A stretch of DNA of 64,000 nt from the NCBI GenBank assembly GCA_008508345.1, contig QNGE01000757.1:101004-165003 (forward strand), read 5' to 3'. The notes under the pieces were generated by a model. That model was not told the origin of the DNA, made no database searches, and was given only the letters and a program-made list of their open reading frames with translations. Below, in pieces: positions 34,274 to 46,769 of this stretch. A program made the position numbers and the translations under genes. How positions within the stretch are numbered: position 1 is the first letter of the stretch; the number at the start of each line of letters is the position of its first letter. The stretch is from Paragonimus westermani. Its lineage: Eukaryota > Platyhelminthes > Trematoda > Plagiorchiida > Troglotrematidae.

Positions 34274-37200
34274 GTTATGACGTGCATACAGTTATGTATC
34301 GTGGAGGGTGCCTCATGGTGAATTGGTTTTCAAGGCTTTCTTGAAAGGTTTATTTCAACCTGTGATTTCACTCTTTAGTGCATCATAGATAAACAGACCT
34401 AAGTTGTCTGTGACTAATTTTTTTTGGTTTCTTCCACGTTTAGAGACAATCCAGTTAGCACTTGACAAAATTTTAATGACAGATATGCCATACTTCGCAT
34501 TTGGAAGCACTGAATGATGGGTGTTTGCTCAGAGACTATTGGGTTTGCGCATTCATCCAATCCCGGGATAGGTCTACATTCGATAAACTGGCTATACTTT
34601 CGTGCTATCAGCTGAAACCAGAATTGATGAGATGGTAAGTCAAGAATAAGTGGAACAAACAGCAATAGGTAATAGATAGGTTCTGGCAGGACGCCAAAAT
34701 TGTCTGAAAATCAATCTCGTAACCGGCTGCTAAAAGTTTTGAATATTCATCGTCATAAACTTATCGACTGATCTAAGCGATTATTATACAGGAAGACACC
34801 GTTTTCTTGGCGGTCTGAACTGGTTGACTCTATCAAATGTTGCAGAAGTGTGTGGCTAGGTTATATCAGCGAGTAAACCGCATTACAGGCGTTGCTTTAC
34901 CCATCGGGACAAGTGTTTATACATATTTTTTTCAACGGGAACCACTATTGTCTTGTATTTTTGTTCATATCAGAGCTATTCTATAATGTATGGTTTTTTA
35001 TAAGAAATAAAATGGCCTCCATTCCAAGTCACTTAGCGTTCGAACCAAGGAGCATTTCCTCCAAAACGTTTACGAACGCGGTAGGTTCGCATGGGCATAT
35101 AGCGTTGTCGCGGACGACCAGTGACTGAGATGATGGTCTCAGAAGTGGCAAGCAAAGATCAAAAGCAATGAGAATGTGTGTTCACCACATTTTTATACAC
35201 CGTATCGTACTGTGGTGAGCCAATAAACGGAACACGAGAGATTCAGATGACCGAATGTTATCTGTCTTGCTTATGTACACTAATGGTTTCTTCCCCCAGT
35301 TGAACTGGTAAAAATATGAAATTAAACAAACCTACCGTAAAACGGAATTTTTCGCATCTCGACCACCAGCCTACAAGTTCAGAATTTTAAATTTGCAAAC
35401 GATTAATGACAGGTCACATAAAAGCTGCCGACCATCATGCGTGAGTTAATTTGAACTGACTTATCTAGAAACCGCGGAATTTGAGCTCATCCATGGGACA
35501 GTTTCGAGATTAAAAGAGGCAAAGTCGGCGATGTTTTTACACTCGAGATTGTTCATGAAGAACCCGTCAGCGGATCGGTGTCTGGTAAACCAATGGGTGA
35601 ACTGAGCTGACCAAATTAAGCACGGGGAAACACGTTAACGCTTAGTGATCTGATTGTGTCTGTCTCAATTGTCACAAAAATGCGTGATAAGTTAAGAAAA
35701 ACCGTACAAATTTGGAAAGATTTGGTCTCCTCCATGCTAGCGTTGAACCTTGTGAAGTATACGACAATAGCGATTTTTTGTAGAAACTTCTCCAAACCAG
35801 GCTAGATGGTGTTTGATGTTAAAGAACAACCGTCTACTTGTTCAACCAACCTATCCCGTTGAACGGTAGAAGCAGCCAAGACACCCAACCGAACATAGGT
35901 TTACCAGGAAGTGATAGCTTGTCTGGGGATTTCAATCATAACGTTGCTGTCAAGGTGAACTTACTTCACGGGATAGGTAAGTACTACAAATTGGTAGATG
36001 CCATAATTAGACAGATCCACTAAAATGCCCATACCAAATAGGCTTAAACGTCTGTTTATTTTCGAATGGGGATACAATATATCTTGTAAGAGTTTGACAA
36101 CTTTGATTAGTACAACAAATTACCTCGGGAAACCATTTGCTGTGCATTATTTCAACCATTTCTTGTCAGCGTTCTTTCGTATCATTGAAGTTCGGCTCTG
36201 GTATGGTTCGCTATCACGTTTGTTATCAAACTGATCTTCTAATTCATTGACACAAAGCTAATAAAACTGATTGTGGGTTTGGACCACAGCGAGATTGGCT
36301 AACTGAGGCTCCGTGAATGTTCGGTAGCATGCTGATAAAGTGAAATTACAGCCACATTCTTGTGCTGAATACGGGTGAACGGATGTGCTTGCATGGTCAG
36401 AAATCCACTATGCTGGTTTTATGCCACCTCTTACTGTTGCCATAAAATTATTGGCCGTACGAAATGATATCCTGAAAGACAGACTTAAATTTGAATTAAC
36501 AGTTCTCTACAAGAGAATATGCCAGTGGCAAACTCAACTGTCATCCTAGTGAACTGTCGATGTAGCTCACAGTTAAAGACAAACTGAGCATGAGCTTACA
36601 TCGATACTTGATTTTTCGAGTACGTCGTTCAAAAATGACCTGGTTTCGCCAATACAGCCTTGGTGAATAGGGAGGTCAGACAGACGGAATCCTTGCGCTC
36701 TAACTTACAACTTATATTCTCAATTTGTACACTCTTGCCACTTGTATGACCATAGATTGAAAATCTCTAGACTATTTCAACACAAACAAGTGGCCATGAG
36801 TATATGGTGTACTGAACAGTGAAATTTCGTTTCATATGGGTTCAGTGGTATACACTTCGGTTGTGGCGCTCATGTTTAGTTACCTTGGTGGGCTGCGTGC
36901 AGAAACCGTCGCTTCCACTTGAAAGATTGAACCTCATTGTCACAATCAGCTCAAATAATGTCAAAGGCGAACGCTTTCAGTAGTGGTGATCAGTAAGTTT
37001 GACCCGTTACTGATGAAATTAGTTACAAGTAAGCGCCTGCAATTACCGGGCATTGTTTGTTTAAATAACTATAGTCCCTGGTTTAATATGGTTTTCACTG
37101 GCGAGTCGTCAGTGGGGAACTTACAGCTAAGCGCTAATCGGAACGGGGTTGGAATACAGCCAGTACTCTGATGAACTTGTGAACTCGTGACTTAAAAATC

Positions 37201-39429
37201 CAATAACGTCTATATCTCCAAGCCTAGCGTACATTTTAATGATACTTGGTTCAAAGATCAGATGTTTTAATTCAGTAGGACAGGATAATGGGATGGAGTG
37301 ATCTACTCAAAAGAGGTTAATGGGCAGACATTATTTTGTAATGTGGAATCCTTTTCTGTTGAAGTTCCTGGAAGTCTGAATTGATGGCCCTACTTAGAGT
37401 AACCAGAAATATGTTCATCGTTTGACGTATGGCTATACCTGGAAATCGTTGAGCTGTAGCCGATTACTAACACTGCCTTGATGAATTTAGACTGTTATTA
37501 GTGAGAACAATTACAGCGTAACCTCATGAGAAAAATCAGCTTTTCGGAAAGCCTTTCTTTAGCATCCGCCAACAACAAAGGTGTGAATCACACTATAACC
37601 TTGTATTCAAACGTTCTATGGCGTGTGGTCACACTGTGGTCTTGAATTCTAAGTGATAAAAGTCATTAATGGACATCGTTCGTTGGATCACACATACCAC
37701 ACATGTACCCAGTGTTAATTATCCAATCGTAACCGCCCGGTTTTTAGCAAATGTCCTTCAAACCATAGAATAAGGAGCAGGTGAGCTGTAATGAAATTCA
37801 TTGATTAACTGATGGCTAACTGCGTTATCTTATCTTAACGAACGTAGTATTGTAACAGGGTTTACGTTGGACATTCTCCGAGAAAAAAGAAAACCATGAT
37901 GGTCACAATTTAGGGGCATAATCCTGTATGAACACCAGAAAAGCCTCGTTATTAAAAACCTTAAGATAACCATCCATGCATGTAAGCCATGTCACGCACT
38001 TGTTTAGCGAACAGAGCAAACGAACATGAAACAATTTGTGCTCGTTCTTCATTTTTCATCTGAATTTACTTTGTATCCTGTTTAATCAGTACCCGAACAT
38101 CATACGCTCACCTGTCGTTGGATGTCCGAGAGAAATAACTGCCAATTCATGCACATACAGATGGAAAGGCCACAGCAGATTGGGAATTACGAACATGCGA
38201 TTAGCTCCCGTTTACGCTCTGCCGAAAGACAGTCACGCGATGTCATTATTCAGCAGCGAATAAAGATACCAAATAATCACAACAACAATAACGATCATGC
38301 TAATCAACATTGTCGGCGCTATCACCCCCCTATCCTTCTGATTTTGTTGAGCCACATAGCAAGCTGTAGGCGGAAACGGGCAGAGAAATAAGGCAAACCC
38401 CCCTGTCGATCACAGATCTGCTTTTGTTCATGAGCACAGCTCAACACCACACGTTCACCATTCTCAGTATAACCAGCATTGCTTAACCAAACAATCCTGT
38501 AACTTCCAACCCCACGACATAAGGAGGTTTGCTTTGATTGCGTCCTGATGGTTTTATCGCAGTGAAACCATGCTGTGGGTAGCCATGGCAACAAGGCTCT
38601 GCAACACAGATAACAATCATCACACGACATGCTGGTTTGTTTGTGCGTGTGTGGGAGTGCAGACGTGGGGGTCTGTTTGATTGTGAAACAATGCTTTCCA
38701 TTTCCTTCCAACTTCAAACAAACGCGAAGAGACCAGCCTCGTGTGGGAAAAGTGGTATAGTGCAATTTGTGAGTATCCGTGACAGTGCCTCACATAGACA
38801 GGTGCAAAACCAGAAACAATGTCTTCAGCCAGATCACTATTATGAACGCGATGAGGTTGCACGTCGCTCAGATCAGGTGATCTGGTCACAGATGACGTGA
38901 CTAATTTTCTGTTTAGACCAGTGCAACGTGGGAACATCCCGCTCACCCAAAGGAAATCGACGTCAGCCATTTGCAACGCGGTTGATGAACCCGTAACTCC
39001 AAGTAGGTTTCCAGTGTTAATTGCCCCCAATTGAACGCGTAATTGATTTTGTGGCCTATCGAAACAATTGGAATAAATACAACCGTCAGTCAGTAGCGGG
39101 AGCTAGTGAGTTTGAAGATAGGCCAACAGTGAAATGGTTTGTCCTGACCGAACAGAAGAGCTAACGATCCTGGTTCAATATTCTGCTCTCAGAAAACATT
39201 ATAGACGTCATATTTTGGGGAACGAGAGACTGTGCAAAACTAACTTAGATCTTTTGCGCCTCAAATCATACTCTTATGTTTTTCGAAGTATATTTAGAAG
39301 CACCAGTCACAATGTTTGTCAAGGCCGAGAACAGAACTCCGCCCACGCTTTACTGAGGCATCAGTAATGACCGGAGCGATGTTAACCTCACAATGGACGA
39401 ATGAATTATTAAATGCAAACGCTGAATGA
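34274..39429. other. Unassigned sequence
   Basis: No element recognised. Long overlapping minus-strand frames at 38322-38765 and 38620-39030 have no motifs and overlap plus-strand frames. Confidence 0.4.
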
Positions 39430-39575
39430 CGTTTGCATGTGAATAATGTGCAGACTGTCTGATCACATTGAGAGTGGGCTAATTAACTGCCTTGTTAACC
39501 CCAATCGATGACCCCACGATGAGAAATCCTTACTCCAACTGAAATCACTGAAATGCCTGGACCACCTGAACGATA
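39430..39575 (-). mobile_element. SINE leader fragment
   Basis: CCAATCGATGACCCCACGATGAG and the following CCAACTGAAATCACTGAA match the leader end of the SINE on the minus strand. The remainder of this copy is missing or unrecognisable. Confidence 0.55.
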
Positions 39576-39635
39576 TTTTAATCTGTGATCCCATTCCTTG
39601 ATGAAGCTGGTTAAAGTGACATTTCCAATTGAACA

Positions 39636-39975
39636 CAAATTGATCACAGCCTTCGCATTCAGATAAGTCTGTCGGTTAGCCTATTTCAAAAGGAACCGCT
39701 AGAATCGAGTTTCGACCTCACCATAGCTCATTAGTGGAGCATATCTTCGTCCGGATCGGAATTCGCACTCTCGACCAGCATGTCAATCACAACGCCAGTA
39801 CTATCACGATAGGTAAGACCGAGTGATTATACACAAACGCTCAACCACAGCCCTGTGTGAATACCTGGTCACTTCGAAAGGACTATAAAACGTACTTGCG
39901 CTGTTCACTCCAATCGATAACCCCGTGGTCAGGAATTCTCAGTTAGGTTGAAGTTATTGTCTTTATTGAACCAAC
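39636..39975 (-). mobile_element. SINE copy with near-intact hammerhead
   Basis: Tail, ribozyme, tRNA-like head and leader all follow in order on the minus strand. The ribozyme region (39740-39696) keeps GAAA, a CTCGAT stem III and TC, but the first box reads CTAATGA and stem II no longer pairs cleanly. It sits in the same orientation as the leader fragment at 39430-39575, with similar sequence beyond both leaders. Confidence 0.7.
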
Positions 39976-41276
39976 TGAACACGATTTGAATCTTTAGTTG
40001 GAAGGAGGCTAAATTCTAACATTTCTACTAAGAATTAACGTTTGATTGCAACACACGAGAAGTCATGTGTACCACAGTTAGTCGCAGGACAGTTTGGTTT
40101 CTGCTCGTCTATTCCTTTTCGGAAAGAAAAAACGGAATGTGATTTCACTCTTGTTGAGGTTCTTCAGCAGTGCACAACCTTGTCAGAGCAGACAGTTGAA
40201 CGTTCACCATGCTTGTATGTAAAGATCAGGTTGACCACTGTGCTACTGTCTCCAGATTTCGAAATCAGCCGGCTGACAACTCCATCGGAATATGGAAAAT
40301 GTGGACACATGTGGGTGATTTTGGGTTTACATTAATGAAAATCCCCTGCTAATCAACAGTCTCCAACTGATTGTTCACATACTAACTAGAGTCCACTCCT
40401 GAGACTTTGATATAAAGTTGATATAGAGTCTCTCCAACTCAAAGGCTAAGTTTCACCTCTTTGTTTAGGCTCTCATTGTTCAAAAAACGAACATGAACGT
40501 AGACGATCACATAATTGTGAATAGTTTGGGCTTCATTTTTTTTGGCTCCAACACTTCCTTCTGGGGTCGGTTGCAACCGATTAGTCTACAGACTAAAAAA
40601 CTTTCTCACACTGTCCTAGAAAAGTTCAGGAGAAGTACCTTAGGCAACTGGTCAAACTGGCTATCACTAAAACAGTGCACTGTAACGGATAACCAATATA
40701 CGTAGCCCATATATTCTCCCAATATTCTTGTGAAGGTGACCGCACGACCCCGTGGATGTCTCTCTGGACTAAAGCTGGCCTTTACTCACAGATCATAGGT
40801 TGAATTCTCCGATGTGCAAGATACAACCGGACAGTTGTCCACCAACTCGTTGATAGTCACTGAGAACAGCCGCCTGTAAGCAAGGCTTTGGCTACAACGA
40901 AGTGTTTGATTCTAAACTGCAATACGCGGGAGGCAAAAATAAACTTACTACGAAGTATTTTTGGTTGTATAAATTGAACATCACCCAAAATTACTGTTGC
41001 GAGCCAAGAACGAGGATAGCACAAGGGTTTGAATACCCCGATGTCTGTTCGCTTTCGCCGAAAATCTGATGTGTGTATTCCGCATGGAATTCTTAAGCCA
41101 CATCAAAAACGGTCTTTGTCCTTAGTAGTTTGAAGGTTATTACATCACACGCGCTTAAACGAGATTCCTTCAAACTTTTGTTGTGCAGGTTCCCTATCAG
41201 TAGTAAAATACACGCTGTGGGCGTACCGAGTAGCAGCGATCTTTAAAGGAATGTACTTCTGAACGATTCACAACTT
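39976..41276. other. Unassigned sequence
   Basis: No gene recognised. Two box B-like strings (near 40800 and 41030) have no partner box A or tRNA fold. Confidence 0.4.
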
Positions 41277-41312
41277 GTACCTGTCGCATTCCCATAGACT
41301 TTCTAATCAACC
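41277..41312 (-). mobile_element. SINE tail fragment
   Basis: CTGTCGCATTCCCATAGACT matches the tail-proximal part of the SINE family on the minus strand; the rest is absent. Confidence 0.45.
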
Positions 41313-42044
41313 CCTTGTTGGACACCACGCATATTGTGTAAAAGATTGGACAAGTCAACCGGTAGTTTACTGCACCGTGAACATTAAATGCGCTAACAAG
41401 ATACTGCCCTCAAACAAGCAGCCGCTGCGTACAATTGACTCCGAAGGTTAATTTCCGTGTTACTGACATTCCTAAAGATGACTAATCTTAATTCAAATCC
41501 AATCAAACCAAAAGAGCTTTGCGGTACCAAAAAAGTTCAAAACGTATGTTACCGGCCTTCTTTGTGATAACCTGAGACAGATTCTCCTGGTAATCGATAT
41601 TCAGATGCTCGATTCCAAATGGCATCCTCCGTATCAATCAAGAATTTTACTATCGGAAGAAATTGTTTGAACTTTCGAAAGAGCTTACAATGTTGATGTA
41701 CACTCCAGTGTGTTGGAAAATAAACCGGTAATGGTGATAGGTATATGGAACAAATTGAATTCAGGCAAAATTAAGCTAGGCGATAAATTCGGCAACGCTA
41801 ACATCAGCATGCACGCGCATTACAACAGTCACTGACCTGTTAGTTCTCTCACTAGCGGTCATGGCTGCCCAGATAGCCAGGCCTAGGAGTAACATCACAA
41901 ACGCATGCACCACATCATTGTTCGGTGAGAGCTGCTGGTGACGCTATCTGGACAGATTTAGACAGTACATTCCAAGCTGAAATTTTATAGATGTTGAACG
42001 CTCTAGAGAAAACCAGATAGATAAAGTTATCTGACCTACCTCCA
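41313..42044. other. Unassigned sequence upstream of the PLE
   Basis: Nothing recognised. The N-terminal third expected of a full PLE is not visible here. Confidence 0.4.
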
Positions 42045-42087
42045 ACAGCCGCTTCAGTCCACTGTTCATTGGTGTTCTTCAGATAAG

Positions 42088-43617
42088 TTGGGTGTTAAAA
42101 GACCCATTGTTGACTACACCACCAGTCCAACTTACAAGCTGGCCAAGTTCATCAGCCGCATAACCAAACCGTTGCAGAACAAGTTGGTAAGCAACGTTGA
42201 AGACTCCTTCGATTTTGTTGACAAACTCGGACACGTGACATTAGGTTGTGATGAAACATTTCTTAGTTTTGATGTAACCTCTCTTTACACCAGTGTACCG
42301 GTAAAGCATAGCATTGATGTTGTTAAACAGTTATTGGAAAGTGATGATTCTCTTGGTGCACGTAGTAATTTATCACCTTCTGAAATTTTGTCCGGTCTTG
42401 AGCTTTGTCTGCACTCAACATTGTTCACATTTATCAAAAAATTGTACAGGCAAACCGATGGTGTAGCTATGGGTTCCCCTGTTGCACCTGCAGTAGCCAA
42501 CCTTTTCTTCGGATACCTGGAAACACAAGCTGTGAGTGAATTTACCTGCCCTCCGCGAATTTGGTGGCGGTATGTAGATGACACATTCGTAGTCATGAAA
42601 CAGACTGCTCGCGACCAATTCGTACAGTTTCTTAACTCAAAATGCAACGACATAGTCTTCACATTGGAAACTGAAACCGATGAGCGCTCACTGAATTTTC
42701 TGGACTGCCTAGTCAAAGTTGACGAGCAACAGAGATTTCAGGTTTCAGTGTACCGCAAACCAACCCATTCTGGCCGTTATCTCAACTTCAACTCGTCCCA
42801 TCCAATCGGTATGAAGAGAGCAGTCATCAAATCACTCGTCAACAGAGCTAACAAGATCTGCACCACTGAGCTCTCCAGAACAACAGAGATTTCTCATATC
42901 AAAGAAATGCTAGCCGCTAATCACTATCCGAACGCATTTATTGAGAACACAATTAAGCGCATGTCCACTAAGAAGGAGAACAAAACGACCAGAACTTTCA
43001 CGTCTACTGTGCAAATACCGTATCGTGAACAAACATCTGAAAAAATCCGCTCCATTCTGTCTGAGTACGCTATCCGGACTGTATTTCGGTTAGACAATAC
43101 CTTAGAACGACTGGTAACACACCCTAAGGATCCAATTTCTATGGGCGACCAGACAGACTGCGTTTACGAAATCAAATGCGGTGACTGCAACGCCAGCTAC
43201 ATTGGAGAGACAAGCAGACAACTGAAAGTACGTGTTGCCGAACACAAGAGGCACACAAGGTTTCCTCCTAAACACGCCTATCAATTTCAGAGGCTAGAGA
43301 AGGATTCGGCCATCGCACTACATGCACTGGCAGAAAATCACAACGTAGGTTTCGATCAAGCTCGAGTGATTCACAAGGGTCTAGCTTCGTATGCGGAGCG
43401 GTGCTGTGCTGAAGCTCTCACCATTTACACACAGCACGCTTGTGTTAATCGCAATGATAGCAAACCCCTGTCTGCAGTGTGGCGTGGATGGATAAACAGC
43501 ACCAGACACGGACGCGTCTTATCTACATCTGTCTCACCCCCACTTAGTGGGCAAAGGATTAGACCAATCCGGTCAGATGCACCACAAATTGACCTTACCA
43601 CGGCAAATCCCATGTGA
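42088..43617 (+). CDS. PLE polyprotein: reverse transcriptase + GIY-YIG endonuclease (5' partial)
   Basis: The frame is 509 codons counting from the TTG at 42088; it is open back to 42025, so no true start is visible. RT motifs in order: RPIVDYTTSPTYKLAK (residues 5-20), SFDVTSLYTSVP with the first catalytic Asp (60-71), QTDGVAMGSPVAPAVANLFF (122-141), RYVDDTF with the Asp pair (161-167), LNFLDCLV (202-209) and VYRKPTHSGRYLNF (221-234). The GIY-YIG nuclease follows: C358, C364 and C367 as zinc ligands around VYEIKCGDC, ASYIGET (369-375), RVAEH (382-386) and AEALTIYTQH (441-450) with the expected catalytic Glu. All catalytic residues I can check are present. It would prime target DNA and copy RNA in the nucleus if whole. 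It lacks the N-terminal region, so this copy is unlikely to be autonomous. Confidence 0.95.
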   Translation: MGVKRPIVDYTTSPTYKLAKFISRITKPLQNKLVSNVEDSFDFVDKLGHVTLGCDETFLSFDVTSLYTSVPVKHSIDVVKQLLESDDSLGARSNLSPSEILSGLELCLHSTLFTFIKKLYRQTDGVAMGSPVAPAVANLFFGYLETQAVSEFTCPPRIWWRYVDDTFVVMKQTARDQFVQFLNSKCNDIVFTLETETDERSLNFLDCLVKVDEQQRFQVSVYRKPTHSGRYLNFNSSHPIGMKRAVIKSLVNRANKICTTELSRTTEISHIKEMLAANHYPNAFIENTIKRMSTKKENKTTRTFTSTVQIPYREQTSEKIRSILSEYAIRTVFRLDNTLERLVTHPKDPISMGDQTDCVYEIKCGDCNASYIGETSRQLKVRVAEHKRHTRFPPKHAYQFQRLEKDSAIALHALAENHNVGFDQARVIHKGLASYAERCCAEALTIYTQHACVNRNDSKPLSAVWRGWINSTRHGRVLSTSVSPPLSGQRIRPIRSDAPQIDLTTANPM

Positions 43618-43650
43618 CCTCTGTTCCTCTGTCAAGGTGATTTCGATTAC

Positions 43651-43738
43651 AACACTCCTGAGGAAGGCCACCCGAGGTGGTTGAAACGTAGAGTATTACA
43701 ACTTGCTCGAAACGTTGTGTTATTCCCAATCTGTTTAT
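43651..43738 (+). ncRNA. PLE 3' tail with hammerhead-like core
   Basis: CTGAGGA (43658-43664), a hairpin with CCACC/GGTGG around CGA (43668-43680), then GAAAC (43683-43687). This is the box order of a hammerhead, and hammerhead motifs are known in PLE terminal regions. Upstream AACAC (43651-43655) can pair with GTGTT at about 43717-43721 as stem I. The third base of the first box is not the usual U and the cleavage dinucleotide is unclear, so activity is uncertain. Confidence 0.6.
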
Positions 43739-44999
43739 CAATAGGTGCTAAAAACTTATTCGGAACCTACGGCGATTAATGAAACGGTTTTGTAATGTGT
43801 GGTGTAAGTTTACACTTAACCATGCCTTATGATCTCTGAAAATTTTAAGATAACGGATGAAAAGGTAAGTGTCCTGTAACTGGCGTGTTCATTGTGATCA
43901 AGAACGTGCCTAGCCTAGAAAATAGTTGTGGTCTTTTTGATGATCTGGTTAGTTTTTATGCTTCGCACACAGCTGACTAAACTGGTTGAAGGTCAGGTGA
44001 TTCTTCGTCAAGACGTTTTTGCAGCATGCTATACCGCATGATAATTATGAGGACACTACGTGTATCATCTTTAACGGTTATTTATACGCCTTTTTAGATG
44101 TCGGCAAACACTTTAGACTGAAGGTGAAAGCAGTATCACTGCCACCGTAGCTGTGGGATCGCGAGAAGACTTTTGGTGCATTTGGGTAACGTGCTAACAT
44201 TTGGAATTTGGTTGCGCCAGTTATTTTGTGAACAGTAAAGGCTCCTTTACAGCAGATGAACACAAACGTAACCACTATGTCGAGAATATACTAATGGTAA
44301 CGATAATGTGGGGAAAAAGATGAAGAAGAAACAATCAAGCCTGGAGAACTTAGCTACTGGAACTTAAAAACTGAAATCACCTTCATCTGCATTCAATGAT
44401 CAGATTTGATGTGGATGAAAGAATAGCGTCTATAAACCCGCGATTTCCAAGTTACTCACAACTTATCATAAGATTTTTTTAATTTCATTACAAACAAGCG
44501 TGATCTGGCTAATATTTGACACATCGGTTCAAAAACACATTGGTTCGAACAGCACACTTTGGAGGTACTAAAATGTTATCAACTGAAAGTAACCGACACC
44601 ACATGGCAGTTAGTTTGACAGATATTTTGCAGACTCCAAATATATGCATAATAAACTCGAAATCATCCATAATGAGGTATCCACTGAGTGTAGATTATTT
44701 CTAAAGCGGGCGGTAGAAGCTAATTGTCCTCAGGACCCAATTACTTCCAACACCGCGCTAAATTGAATGGGTGCCTAACTTGTAACATTGGACCAGTTCA
44801 TCGACAAAGGAAAGTTGTATATTGCAAGATGTTAACTTTGCGTTTTTTCTGAACACTCGTCAATGTAAAACAACAGATTATATGTAACACACAGGAACCA
44901 ACAGCAAAAACGGTCAAACTTCGAGCTTTAGACGTGGCGAATGGGTGTCACCAGTTCCAAGTTAGACAAACTGGATCGATAGTTTATGCAAGCGTGACA
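43739..44999. other. Unassigned sequence
   Basis: No gene or repeat recognised. Confidence 0.4.
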
Positions 45000-45215
45000 T
45001 GACGGGTGGCCGAGTCGGAGGTGCGATTACTCCAGGACTGAGTGGAATACCTCAACGTGACGGCATGGTATATCCAAAAGTCCTCAGCGTGTGGATTGCA
45101 GACGACACGGACGAACGGACCAGCCATCGTTCAGCAAAATCAAAAGAACGGCCTAGAAATGGCAGGCAAAAAGCACACGACAGTAGGCGTCGATCGCGCC
45201 CCCCCTCCTCACACA
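45000..45215 (-). repeat. Dispersed repeat R1, copy 2 (diverged)
   Basis: Read on the minus strand it follows copy 1: CTGAACGATGGCTGGTCCGT for GCGCGATGGCTCGTCCGG, then GTTGAGGTATTC and CGCACCTCCGACT. Read on the plus strand it opens with GGGTGGCCGAGTCGGAGG, which resembles a tRNA box A. No box B at normal spacing is seen. It lacks the C-rich end. Confidence 0.6.
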
Positions 45216-46769
45216 CAAACACATGGAGACCAGGCAGAAGTGTACACGGTATGTGAATGGAAATCACTGCTGCGTTGTGGATTGGAATTTCGATTCATAA
45301 ACGCGGGCACGCCTGTGGCGTGGGAAGGTTCAAGTTGGACAATAAAGATAGTGTTTCACTGAACGACTTTTTGTTATAATGGAGCCTAACGAAGATTACC
45401 GACGAGCATTGACTAGGAAAACGCGAACATTCCATACTCCGGATTACCCAATAATACATCGGATGGGCTCACCGAATCGACTTCGTACATATGGCAAGCT
45501 GAGACGTCCCACTGATGAACTAGTAACCTGCGATCATAACATCTGGCCGACTGGTGTGAAACATTAATCCTTCTCACTATATAATATAATCTTTCTTAAT
45601 AATCGACAAATAATACAATTAGTGCATAAAATGATCCGCGACTCCAAGTTTACGAGAAAACAACAGCAGTACAGCTACTGTTCAAAACGGTTAACGTGTA
45701 TCATTTGGCCGAACAGTTCTCACAGTGACTTGCTACCCCCTAGTGGCTGTATGCAACACGTAGCGAACTACCAAGTAACCAACAGTTGGGCCCACCAGTT
45801 CAGACAAGTTCCATAAATGAACATGTGAATGAGCAGCATCTCATATTGGCCGAGCTAAGAACCATCACAAAATCTGTCTGGTCGAGCCCTTATCAAAATG
45901 GGTTGAACAAACGGTTGCGCAACTATCAAGTAAGTTGATAGTTAACAGCCGGAAGGAGTCAGCGTCATCGATCGCCAAACATCGTCTGATGGCAAAACCT
46001 GCAATAGCTCAATAGTTGTCCCGTATTTCATCCTCAACTCGAAATAAACATTTGTCACAGCATGTCAAAGCAACTGCAATCAGACACCATCACCTTGTTT
46101 TGTTTATGCAAAAGAAATTGTCTATGACTTCGATCCCGTTCTGTTAGCAACCAAACCAGTAGTAACCGTTAACCAGTTTCGGTTGTTTTGTAGTTCCGGA
46201 CTTGAAACCTTTAAGCGGCCTCCAGTAAACATTACCAGAGATGTAATGAAATATGGTCGTGCATAAACGAAGTGGTCATTGGTCTGCTCTATTTACCCCA
46301 TGATATTATCAAACATTGGAGCAATCTAAAAGGTTTCACAGTGTGTCTATTTTTAATATTTATCACACCGGGAGGTTACATATTGTGGTAAAAGAACTGT
46401 TGAATTAACCGGAATACCACATGATGAAAAGTGCTAGGACGGTACTCGTAGGACCGAATGAACTGTAGAACCAACCGACTTTGTGAAGACTGAAGTCTAG
46501 CTGAACGAAATAAATGTTAGTCCGATCAAAGCTGTGTACAAAAACCATATTAAATGTTAACATCAAACCACTGACAAAACATAACCGGTTCTTTTAGTAA
46601 TAAATTACACACAGGATCGATATACTGATTATCCTCCTGTATCACTGATCCTGTAAAATTCACTTGCTTTGCGGTACGTACGATAATGGCTTTCAGTAAA
46701 ACATTTTACTATTTTGTTGACCCTTGGTGTCAGTTGAAAACTACCAAGAACAAAATTTTTTGTGCTCTA
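45216..46769. other. Unassigned sequence
   Basis: Nothing recognised. A 62-codon ATG frame at 45379-45567 has no motifs. Confidence 0.4.

Larger units (their letters stand above)
42045..43738 (+). mobile_element. Penelope-like element, 5'-truncated
   Basis: The element runs from a worn RT entry motif (about 42050) through one long frame encoding RT plus GIY-YIG endonuclease to a 120-bp 3' tail ending in AATCTGTTTATC. The 3' end is set by the orphan tail at 13551-13640. Compared with full-length PLEs of 700-800 codons it lacks the N-terminal third, so it is a typical 5'-truncated insertion. The uninterrupted frame suggests it is among the younger elements here. Confidence 0.93.

Noticed and set aside
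38322..39030. Two overlapping minus-strand frames of 147 and 136 codons
   Set aside because: No motifs, both overlap plus-strand frames, and such lengths are expected by chance in 64 kb.
40980..41060. Box B-like GGGTTTGAATACCCC as a tRNA gene or new SINE
   Set aside because: No box A at tRNA spacing and no cloverleaf can be drawn.
42285..42716. 143-codon minus frame inside the PLE
   Set aside because: A shadow of the RT coding sequence on the other strand.
45000..45060. tRNA-Ser/Leu gene from GGGTGGCCGAGTCGGAGG
   Set aside because: Only the box A end fits; the T-arm is missing. Kept as part of repeat R1.
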